Of a stretch of DNA of 64,000 nt, positions 52,691 through 61,354 are shown one piece after another; the stretch's first letter is position 1, and each line of letters starts with the position of its first letter. Source of the DNA: Methylacidiphilum infernorum V4 (lineage in GTDB: Bacteria; Verrucomicrobiota; Verrucomicrobiia; Methylacidiphilales; Methylacidiphilaceae); contig NC_010794.1 in assembly GCF_000019665.1 (NCBI RefSeq), positions 1 to 64,000 of the forward strand, read 5' to 3'. The notes under the pieces were generated by a model. That model was not told where the DNA came from. It ran no database searches and was given only the letters and a program-made list of their open reading frames with translations. The translations under genes were made by a program, and so were the position numbers.

Positions 52691-53764
52691 TCAAATAGAA
52701 AGCATTTCTTCAACACTTAATGAACAACCTCGTGGGGAAGCGGCCCTCGATCTTCCGAGGAGGAAAAAACTTTCTTGGGTTTTTATCGCGACATCCCCTG
52801 TTTGAATGCATAAAATTGAATCAATATTGGCGAGATCTATCCAGCGAATTAACCCTTTTTGGCCTACTTGGCACTCTTTGTCGGTTCTTGGATCAATCAC
52901 CAGAATTCTAGCCCAAGGAGGAGTATGAAATTCTCCATCATGTCCCCGGGAATAGGCCTGGCTGGATAATTCCGTCATCCCATATTCGCTGAATATCCGA
53001 TCTTGAGGTAACCCAAAATAAGAAGAAAGTCTTTGATAGAATTCTTTTTTATCGATCTCTTTGGATTTCCCTTTCATTCCACCGGTTTCAAGGATAAACG
53101 AGCCTTGGGGTAAGGGGAGAGGATCGTCAGGTTGATTTTCCATAAGGTAAGCGAAGCTGAAAGCGGTTCCACAAATACCTAGTTTTTTGTTTTCAAGGAT
53201 ATCAGCCGTTAGTTTTTTCCTAAAGGGTTCGATTGAGAATGTTTTGTTTTCGATCCAAAAAGAGGAAGGAAAGGGATTTTTTTCCGCCCAAAATGAGAAC
53301 ATCGCAGATAAAGAGGACCGGGGCTCTTCTTTAGGAGAGGGAGCCAAGAAATGGAGGTGGACCGAATCGATAGGAACGGCTGCTTGGAGAGCTCCGAGCC
53401 ATGAAACGGCCTTGTAAATCTCATTGTCCCAAAAGTAATGTTTGCCGCGAACTCCAGAAGTGGTTCCACTTGTAAGGTAAAAAACGGCTGCTTTTTCTAT
53501 TTCATGGCAGAAGACGGTTGCTTTTTTGAAAAGTTCTTGGGGAAGGGCGGGAATATCCCTCCAGCATGGAATGTCTTGCGGAAAAGATTGGCAAAAGATT
53601 TTATAGGGAGGACAGTGGTTTTTTTGAAACTCAAATAAAAACAGGGCGAGAGAATTGAAACGTTGAGGATTTTCTACGAGGGAGATGATCTGATCCATCC
53701 ACCATTGTCTGTTGACCGGGTCTTGGAAAAAACTTCTTTGCAGTTCTTGAGCTTTTTCTTTCAT
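52691..53764 (-). CDS. luxE: LuxE-like acyl-protein synthetase
   Basis: LuxE activates a fatty acid with ATP and passes it to LuxC through a C-terminal acylated cysteine. The 357-residue protein belongs to the adenylate-forming family: FYLTSGTTSGVRGKHYF (P-loop-like), LETGGMKGKS, FSEYGMTELSSQAYSRG and LGRSRAASPRGCSLSVEEM, the last containing the Cys that LuxE uses for acyl transfer. Length matches LuxE. With luxC it forms a two-gene unit likely to reduce fatty acids to aldehydes, for alcohols, waxes or membrane lipids, an inference. Confidence 0.88.
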   Translation of the reverse strand: MKEKAQELQRSFFQDPVNRQWWMDQIISLVENPQRFNSLALFLFEFQKNHCPPYKIFCQSFPQDIPCWRDIPALPQELFKKATVFCHEIEKAAVFYLTSGTTSGVRGKHYFWDNEIYKAVSWLGALQAAVPIDSVHLHFLAPSPKEEPRSSLSAMFSFWAEKNPFPSSFWIENKTFSIEPFRKKLTADILENKKLGICGTAFSFAYLMENQPDDPLPLPQGSFILETGGMKGKSKEIDKKEFYQRLSSYFGLPQDRIFSEYGMTELSSQAYSRGHDGEFHTPPWARILVIDPRTDKECQVGQKGLIRWIDLANIDSILCIQTGDVAIKTQESFFLLGRSRAASPRGCSLSVEEMLSI

Positions 53765-53841
53765 TTTTGCAATGGAGAAATAAACTAAATTAAAATATAC
53801 GGATTTTTTAAGAAAATCTCTTTAAATGCCGAGCATGGCCA

Positions 53842-54084
53842 ATGCAAAATAAAAATGACCAGACTTTTTTATCTCCCTCTATTACTCTTGAAGGGGAGTT
53901 GTGGGTTAAGGAAAAGGCGGTTGTCAATTGTCATTTTCATGGAAAAATAAGAGTGGATGGAAAATTAGAAATCCTTTCTGGAGCCGTGATTGAAGGCGAA
54001 GTTTACGCTCAAGCTATAGAAATTGATGCGGGAGCGATCATCAATGGGAAAATAGTCATCGGCAAAAGCAAACCCAACAATTAA
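53842..54084 (+). CDS. Short bactofilin
   Basis: An 80-residue bactofilin. The protein is one right-handed beta-helix repeat set (GELWVKEKAVVNCHFHGKIR, KLEILSGAVIEGEVYAQAIEI) with charged ends and no membrane segment. Bactofilins polymerise without nucleotides and act as scaffolds for envelope enzymes. It is shorter than the usual 120-180 residues. Its stop overlaps the next start by one base (TAATG), implying cotranslation with the zinc-ribbon partner. Confidence 0.88.
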   Translation: MQNKNDQTFLSPSITLEGELWVKEKAVVNCHFHGKIRVDGKLEILSGAVIEGEVYAQAIEIDAGAIINGKIVIGKSKPNN

Positions 54085-54857
54085 TGAAACCTTTGGATTT
54101 AATCAAAGAGCTAACCAGCAAAACAAAGGTCATCCATTGTCCCTTTTGTGGGCATACCCAAACAGAGTCCAAGTGGGCTCTTTCAACCCTTTGCAAAAGC
54201 TGTTGCCGCTACATCGGGTTGGCTTCGAGAAGAGAAGCAGACCACCGGATTGCTTCTCCTTCTTCTTTAGTTAAAACTCGAGTAGTGGTTTGTCCCTATT
54301 GCTCTCACTCTCAAAAAATTTATGCAGAGGCGATTTCCGTGGGTTGTCCCCATTGTGGAGCCTATCTTTACGTCGAAAATCTTTATGTAAAAGGGAAAAT
54401 AAAGAGAAAACTTTCTACTCTCGGAGATATCCAATTTGGAGTGGGTTCAGAATATTCGGGACCTCCTGTCCAGGGAAGAAAAATAAAGATCAGAGGCATC
54501 ATTCAAGCCTCGGTGAAAGCATTGGAAGAAGTGGAATTTTACTCCCAATGTTCGGTTAAAGGGGTAGTTTTTGCTCCAAGGGTGACAGTGAACCGGTTTG
54601 CTTCGGTCCAGGCCAGGGAAATTATCAGCGGACAGCTTGTTATTAAAGGAATAGTTCAAAGTGAAAAGGTTATAGCCAAGGATTTTTTAAAAATCGAATC
54701 TTTCGGTCGTTTAATCACAAAAAAAATGCTCACCAATCGATTGGTTGCCGAGCCTTTTTCTCACTTGGAGGCGGAATTTAAAACCTATTCTTGCCTTAGC
54801 CGCGAAACTCAAAAAAACTTTGTCGAGCTGGGAGAGGAAAGACTGTTGGAAATATGA
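54084..54857 (+). CDS. Zinc-ribbon protein with bactofilin-like C-terminal domain
   Basis: A 257-residue protein with two zinc ribbons in the first 95 residues (CPFCGHTQTESKW then CKSCC; CPYCSHSQ then CPHC), followed by a beta-helix-like region (VKALEEVEFYSQCSVKGVVF, ASVQAREIISGQLVIKGIV) resembling bactofilins. I know bactofilin-like proteins with such N-terminal ribbons only vaguely, and the role is unknown. Coupling to the short bactofilin suggests that the two copolymerise, the ribbons perhaps binding a partner or nucleic acid. Confidence 0.75.
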   Translation: MKPLDLIKELTSKTKVIHCPFCGHTQTESKWALSTLCKSCCRYIGLASRREADHRIASPSSLVKTRVVVCPYCSHSQKIYAEAISVGCPHCGAYLYVENLYVKGKIKRKLSTLGDIQFGVGSEYSGPPVQGRKIKIRGIIQASVKALEEVEFYSQCSVKGVVFAPRVTVNRFASVQAREIISGQLVIKGIVQSEKVIAKDFLKIESFGRLITKKMLTNRLVAEPFSHLEAEFKTYSCLSRETQKNFVELGEERLLEI

Positions 54858-54918
54858 AAAATATTTTGCCTTTCGTAGGGCATTGTGCTTGTATTTAGAT
54901 TTTTTACTGGAGGATAAA

Positions 54919-55071
54919 ATGTCTCAACACCGCAGTTATCGTACCGGTTCATTGTTAGTGGCTAAAAGAAATGTCCTTAAAAGATACGAAAGAATTAATA
55001 TCCTAAAGAAACAGGGAAAATGGAAAGAGGGAGATAAAGTCCTTGGTTTACCCAAGACAAAACCGATCTGA
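54919..55071 (+). CDS. Small basic protein (Chlamydiae/Verrucomicrobia type)
   Basis: A 50-residue basic protein, MSQHRSYRTGSLLVAKRNVL continuing KRYERINILKKQGKW and ending GLPKTKPI. ATG 54919 is preceded by a strong GGAGG, five bases upstream, and the longer frame that encloses it is not conserved in style, so the short version is chosen. The pattern VLKRYERIxxLKKxGxWKExDxVxGLPKTK matches a small basic protein family found in Chlamydiae and Verrucomicrobia (TIGR04137 from memory), suspected to be ribosome-associated because of its size and charge. Function unproven. Confidence 0.85.
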   Translation: MSQHRSYRTGSLLVAKRNVLKRYERINILKKQGKWKEGDKVLGLPKTKPI

Positions 55072-55081
55072 TTTTTGAATC

Positions 55082-55128
55082 GAGCCTTAAACTTTTTTGT
55101 TCTTGATGCCTCCCAACAAAAAAGGCTC
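55082..55128. terminator. Inverted repeat between convergent genes, possible bidirectional terminator
   Basis: GAGCC (55082-55086) and TTTTTTGTT (55093-55101) pair with AACAAAAAA (55115-55123) and GGCTC (55124-55128), giving a long AT-rich stem with a small bulge between two convergent genes. It lies where a two-way terminator is expected. Confidence 0.4.
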
Positions 55129-55147
55129 TTTGAGGGGAGGGGTGCTC

Positions 55148-56056
55148 TTATTCTTGAATGACTTCAAAATAGTCGGCCACGGGAGATCGAATAAAAGAAA
55201 ATTTTTGATGGCCTAGATCGATTTTCTGACTCACTTGGAGCTCCCTTGGGGTAAGTTTAATCGGCTCTTTAGAGCCAAAAAGAATCAAGCGTTGGGGATA
55301 ACGGCGGCTGAATTGAGGAATGCCCAAGCCATAGCGAACGTGGATTTCTCCTGTGACCACGCAGACCGTCCTGCGTGTTCCTAGGGGCGATTCAAGAAAG
55401 TTCATAATTTGCTTGGCCATGAAGGCTTCCCTAACTCTTTGGGCCTCTATTGCATGGGCGATCCTTTTATCGTCCATGAAGGAATGGACGGCAAGGAAGG
55501 GGGTTAAAAAATTTTTATAGAGTGGGCTTAGGGAAGGCAGGGGATAAAGCTCCTTTTCTTTTTCAGTTAAAGAACTGTAACCCCCTCGCGCAATTTTGGA
55601 AGGGATCGAGGGCCGAATATCTATGCCGATAATAGGGATACGATGTTTTTGAGCAAAAAGGCAAAGCGGACGGTAGTCGAGGTAATTGGGCCATTTTTTT
55701 TGCCATTGGATAAGTTTAGCAAATTGCTCGAAGCTTAGATGGCCTTCTGCAAACTGGTTAATCAATTTTTGATCTTGGGCGTCGAGAGATTCAAGGGCCA
55801 AAGCCAGAGGAACTTCCCTGCGGTAAAGAAGCCGTAGAATATCCAACTGGGCTTTGTGGTGAGTTTTTAGGGTGTGAACCTCACCCAGGTAAATGATCCG
55901 CGATTGAGAGAGATCCTTGAGTAGTTCTTGCTGGTTGACAACGGTCCCGTGCAAGATATCTATCCAGGTGTTTTCAATGGACCATCCAGTGGTGAGAACA
56001 CTGAAAAGTAAAAAAAAGGTCAGCAAAGGATTGTTCACAGGAAGGCTCAATAGCAA
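55148..56056 (-). CDS. ChaN-like haem-binding/uptake protein
   Basis: A 302-residue exported protein: a hydrophobic N-terminal segment (LLTFFLLFSVLTTGWSI) and a ChaN/Tiki-type domain with IIYLGEVHTLKTHHKAQL, ALALESLDAQDQKLI, IPIIGIDIRPS and VCVVTGEIHVRYGLG. The paired Glu-His motifs at both ends (GEVH, GEIH) are typical. ChaN in Campylobacter binds haem; others of the superfamily are metalloproteases, so the activity is open. It overlaps none of its neighbours; the HAD phosphatase gene lies 6 bases upstream on the same strand. Confidence 0.83.
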   Translation of the reverse strand: MLLSLPVNNPLLTFFLLFSVLTTGWSIENTWIDILHGTVVNQQELLKDLSQSRIIYLGEVHTLKTHHKAQLDILRLLYRREVPLALALESLDAQDQKLINQFAEGHLSFEQFAKLIQWQKKWPNYLDYRPLCLFAQKHRIPIIGIDIRPSIPSKIARGGYSSLTEKEKELYPLPSLSPLYKNFLTPFLAVHSFMDDKRIAHAIEAQRVREAFMAKQIMNFLESPLGTRRTVCVVTGEIHVRYGLGIPQFSRRYPQRLILFGSKEPIKLTPRELQVSQKIDLGHQKFSFIRSPVADYFEVIQE

Positions 56057-56062
56057 AGAAAC

Positions 56063-56758
56063 TTAACAAGGATGGGAGTTGCAGCCGAGAGCGAAGAGGG
56101 CATCAATTTTCTCTATCGAGAGCTCCTGCCAGCTTTGAACGACTATATCGGCTTTTTCCAAGCTTTCTTTTGATCGGGTTGTTGTCAAAGCCACTACGTG
56201 CATTCCTGCAGCTATGGCTGATTCGACGCCGGCAGGGGCATCTTCAAAGACGACGCAATGGGTTGGAGGATAACCCAGTTTTTGGGCGGTGAGCAGATAG
56301 GGCATTGGACTGGGCTTGCCTTCCTTAACGTCTTCTGCACAGACCAAGACGCTGAAATAAGGGCTAAGGCCAAGTTGTTCCAATACGAAGCTGATGTTGG
56401 TTTTTGTTGTCGAAGAACATACGGCCATGGGAATGTGCTTTTTTTTAAGAGCGTTGAGAAAGCCTATTATTCCCTCGACCAACTGAAGCCCTTCTTCCCG
56501 GACTATGTTTTTGTAAAGTTCTTCTTTTCTTTTTGAAAGCTTGTAAATCTCCTCTAAGTTTTGTGTCCATCCAAGGTATTGAGAAATGATGGTTTCGTTT
56601 TTCATTCCAAAAGTTTTTTCCATAAAATGCGGGTCGATCTCTTTTCCTTGTTCTAAAGCAAGGAGTCGCCAACTTTTTTCATGTTGTTTGAGTGAATCGA
56701 CGATGACTCCGTCCCAATCAAAAAGAGCAGCCCATGGATAAAGAGGAGGTTTGTTCAT
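56063..56758 (-). CDS. HAD-superfamily hydrolase, beta-phosphoglucomutase-like
   Basis: A 231-residue HAD phosphatase with motif I FDWDGVIVDS, cap helices (KSWRLLALEQGKEID), motif II MAVCSSTT, and motifs III/IV VCAEDVKEGKPSPMPYL and VFEDAPAGVESAIAAGMHVV. These features place it with beta-phosphoglucomutases and related small-sugar phosphatases; the substrate cannot be read. It probably forms a unit with the ChaN-like gene downstream. Confidence 0.88.
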   Translation of the reverse strand: MNKPPLYPWAALFDWDGVIVDSLKQHEKSWRLLALEQGKEIDPHFMEKTFGMKNETIISQYLGWTQNLEEIYKLSKRKEELYKNIVREEGLQLVEGIIGFLNALKKKHIPMAVCSSTTKTNISFVLEQLGLSPYFSVLVCAEDVKEGKPSPMPYLLTAQKLGYPPTHCVVFEDAPAGVESAIAAGMHVVALTTTRSKESLEKADIVVQSWQELSIEKIDALFALGCNSHPC

Positions 56759-56798
56759 AAATAAGCCAATAGGTTAGCGGACCGGCTCAAATCCAGAT

Positions 56799-58037
56799 AT
56801 GAATCCAAGAAAAAAACACTATTTCTTGAGCAATCGGTCAGCCGAAAAGCTAACGATAGGGTTATATTTGTTCAAGTTTTTTAGGGAAATCATCGCTTTT
56901 TCTTTATCCGCAACATTCCCTGTCTTTTCTTTTTGCCCTGATTTTTGTACAATTCAAGCAAAAAGTACTTCGGCAATAACCGAACAAAAAAGGGCGAAAG
57001 ACTATAAAGACAAAGCCCTCCATGCCATTTATAATAATCGCAATGCTATCGCCATAAGGTACTTAAAGAAAAGTTTATCCTTATTTGCCGAAGATCCACA
57101 GATCAGCGAACTTCTTGCTTTAGCCTATCTTAGGGAAGACAAGGTTAAGGAGGCTGTCTTATGGCTGGACAGGTCGAAACAGGGCGATGTGGCTTCTTTT
57201 TATAGGGAAATTGGGCCCCCTTTCCAGGTGGCTGCCTTTAAAAGCGTTCGGTTGGCCTTCGTGGATTCTCCCTATCCTTTTTATCCACTTGTAGAGGTTA
57301 ATATTAAAGGGAGGAGTTTTTTATTTTTGGTTGACACGGGTTCCTCAACCAGTCTTGTGGATAAGCAGCTGGCCCAAGAGATAGGGATGAAGGGAAGATC
57401 CCCTTTAAAGCTGGTTTTGAGTAGCGGCAACAAGACCGAAGGCTTGCTGTGTGCCATTGAGAGTATCAGTTTGGGCCCGTTGTTCGTGAAAAACGTTCCG
57501 GCACTCATCGTCGGTCAACTCCATCAAAAACCGTATGCCCGGGGATATAATTTTCAGGGAGTCTTGGGAATGGATTTTTTATCTCGGTTCAATCTTCTCA
57601 TCGATTATCCCAATAGGGTTATTAACCTTTTGAAAAAGAATATTGCCGGTGAAGATGTTGTCGCTACAGGTTCTAAGATCGTGGCTGAAATTCCTTTTTT
57701 TCTTAATCCCCAGGGATTGATCTTTCTTAAAGGAAAATGCCGCTTGAAGGAATTTTTATTTCTCTTCGATACAGGCTCGAGAGATTATCCTATGGAATTT
57801 TCTAAAGAATTTGTCCGAGCCTTGAAGCTCACCCGGGGATCTTTAGATGATCCTTTGAGTTGTGTGACCCTGGATAGCCTGCAGATCAAAGGATTAAGGG
57901 GCGATTTTACTCCCTTGTCTTTGGAAATGCCTACCTTGGAAAAAATACCTTTTGGGGGAATTATTGGAAATAGCTTGTTGCATCGCTACAAGCTGTTTTT
58001 TGATTTCCAGAGAATGGTATTGCGACTTTTTTTATAG
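56799..58037 (+). CDS. Exported protein with two retropepsin-like aspartic protease domains
   Basis: A 412-residue protein with a hydrophobic N-terminus (TIGLYLFKFF, FSLSATFPVFSFCP), a TPR-like helical part (HAIYNNRNAIAIRYLKKSL, ISELLALAYLREDKVKEAV), then two aspartyl-protease-like domains. The first active site is FLVDTGSSTSLVDKQL (Asp near residue 179), the second FLFDTGSRDYPMEF (Asp near 324). GVLGMDFLSRFN and GIIGNSLLHRYK are the paired flap-end signatures. The layout suggests an intramolecular pseudo-dimer in the periplasm or outer membrane. Substrate unknown. Confidence 0.82.
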   Translation: MNPRKKHYFLSNRSAEKLTIGLYLFKFFREIIAFSLSATFPVFSFCPDFCTIQAKSTSAITEQKRAKDYKDKALHAIYNNRNAIAIRYLKKSLSLFAEDPQISELLALAYLREDKVKEAVLWLDRSKQGDVASFYREIGPPFQVAAFKSVRLAFVDSPYPFYPLVEVNIKGRSFLFLVDTGSSTSLVDKQLAQEIGMKGRSPLKLVLSSGNKTEGLLCAIESISLGPLFVKNVPALIVGQLHQKPYARGYNFQGVLGMDFLSRFNLLIDYPNRVINLLKKNIAGEDVVATGSKIVAEIPFFLNPQGLIFLKGKCRLKEFLFLFDTGSRDYPMEFSKEFVRALKLTRGSLDDPLSCVTLDSLQIKGLRGDFTPLSLEMPTLEKIPFGGIIGNSLLHRYKLFFDFQRMVLRLFL

Positions 58038-58063
58038 AATGAGAGCAAAAAAAAAATATAAAA

Positions 58064-58135
58064 TGGGCAGACAGGGATTCGAACCCTGAACCAAGTGCTT
58101 AAAAGGCACCTGCTCTACCGTTGAGCTATCTGCCC
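58064..58135 (-). tRNA. tRNA-Lys (TTT)
   Basis: A 72-base cloverleaf on the minus strand: acceptor GGGCAGA/TCTGCCC with A discriminator, D-arm AGCTCAACGGTAGAGC, anticodon stem GGTGC/GCACT with loop CTTTTAA and anticodon TTT, T-arm GGTTCGAATCC. CCA is not encoded. Confidence 0.95.
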
Positions 58136-58278
58136 TTGATCCATAGAATTTATTTTCTTTAAAAAAAATGTCTAAAAAAAATCTAAAATTTTTGATCTCT
58201 TTTTCTTATATGAAAATAACGTTGTTTTTGTCTATCCAAAAGGTATAGTTTCAAAAACCCGGTGATTACCATATTCTT

Positions 58279-59079
58279 ATGAAGAATATCTCAGTGACTG
58301 CCTTAGCCGATTGTCAAAGCCAGAAAGACCATAGAAAAATCAAGATCAACAGGGTGGGGGTTAAGGGACTTAAATATCCGATAGAAGTTCGAGATAAGAA
58401 TTTTGAAAGCCAGCATACCGTTGCGACCGTATCCCTTCTTGTCGATCTTCCCCACCATTTTAAGGGGACGCATATGAGCCGATTTGTCGAAGTGCTCAAT
58501 GCTCACGGGCGGATGATCCATGTCAGCAATGTTTTTGCCATCGTTCATGAACTTCAAAGGAAACTGCATGCTGAAACAGCTCATGTCATCTTAGAGTTCC
58601 CCTATTTTATAGAAAAAAAGGCCCCGGTAACGGAATCAAAAGGGTTGGTGGACTACTGGGTTCGGTTTGAAGCGGCAGCCTATCTCGATGAGACCGATTT
58701 CGTGATGTGGGTGACCGTACCGGTTACCACTTTGTGCCCCTGTTCAAAGGCGATTAGTGACAGAGGGGCACACAACCAGAGAGGGTATGTTTCCGTGGCT
58801 TTGCGATTTATCCATACGATTTGGATTGAAGACGTCATTGAGATGGTGGAAGCGTCGGCAAGTAGTCCGATTTATTCTCTTCTCAAAAGACCCGATGAAA
58901 AGTATGTGACTGAACAGGCCTTTGATAACCCGGTGTTCGTGGAAGACTTGGTTCGCAACGTGGCTCTTAGACTTAATGCCAATCCCGATATTTTCTGGTA
59001 TAGGGTGGAAGCCGAAAACATGGAAAGCATCCATAATCATGCCGCTTATGCTTGCGTGGAGAAAGGATCAGAAAGTTAA
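58279..59079 (+). CDS. folE2: GTP cyclohydrolase FolE2
   Basis: FolE2 is the zinc-independent GTP cyclohydrolase I that makes dihydroneopterin triphosphate for folate. The 266-residue protein has RKIKINRVGVKGLKYPI, HMSRFVEVL and TTLCPCSKAISDRGAHNQRG, where the catalytic Cys and the His are family signatures. Length is normal. The 199 bases upstream, after tRNA-Lys, carry only AT-rich DNA. Its presence hints at a need to make folate under zinc limitation, if the canonical FolE is absent elsewhere. Confidence 0.95.
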   Translation: MKNISVTALADCQSQKDHRKIKINRVGVKGLKYPIEVRDKNFESQHTVATVSLLVDLPHHFKGTHMSRFVEVLNAHGRMIHVSNVFAIVHELQRKLHAETAHVILEFPYFIEKKAPVTESKGLVDYWVRFEAAAYLDETDFVMWVTVPVTTLCPCSKAISDRGAHNQRGYVSVALRFIHTIWIEDVIEMVEASASSPIYSLLKRPDEKYVTEQAFDNPVFVEDLVRNVALRLNANPDIFWYRVEAENMESIHNHAAYACVEKGSES

Positions 59080-59174
59080 AAAGCTAGATCATCCTCTTTT
59101 TTCTTTTCCTAAAAAGAAGAAAGGTTATTTTTATTGCGCAATTTTTTAAATTGAGTTATAAATACTATTTATAG

Positions 59175-59272
59175 ATCCGTGGGGGAGCCTTTATGGCTGA
59201 GAGGTTTCCCTTAATGAAGAGGGAAACGACCCTATGAACCTGATCCGGATAATGCCGGCGGAGGGAAAGGAT
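59175..59272 (+). promoter_or_regulatory. TPP riboswitch (THI element)
   Basis: The conserved elements are present in order: GGGGGAGCC, CTGAGA (59197-59202), a variable hairpin GTTTCCC/GGGAAAC (59204-59210, 59221-59227), ACCC, GAACCTGATCCGGATAAT and GCCGGCGGAGGGAAAGG. ATCC (59175-59178) pairs with GGAT (59269-59272) in the closing stem. It lies 70 bases before thiC and would repress it when thiamine diphosphate is high. A T-rich stretch follows. Confidence 0.95.
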
Positions 59273-59290
59273 GGATTTTCTTTTTTTTGA

Positions 59291-61252
<1,962 letters not shown>

Positions 61253-61354
61253 TATATTTTTTTTTATTTTTCTCCTTTTCTTTTTCGTATAATTATATTT
61301 TATAATCGAAACAAAAAAATTTTTGAATCTGTTCTTCGCTCTTTTCTTGTTATT

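Noticed and set aside
54745-55071. A 108-codon frame that encloses the small basic protein
   Set aside because: The first half overlaps the zinc-ribbon gene out of frame, and only the last 50 codons have a strong ribosome-binding site and family-like sequence.
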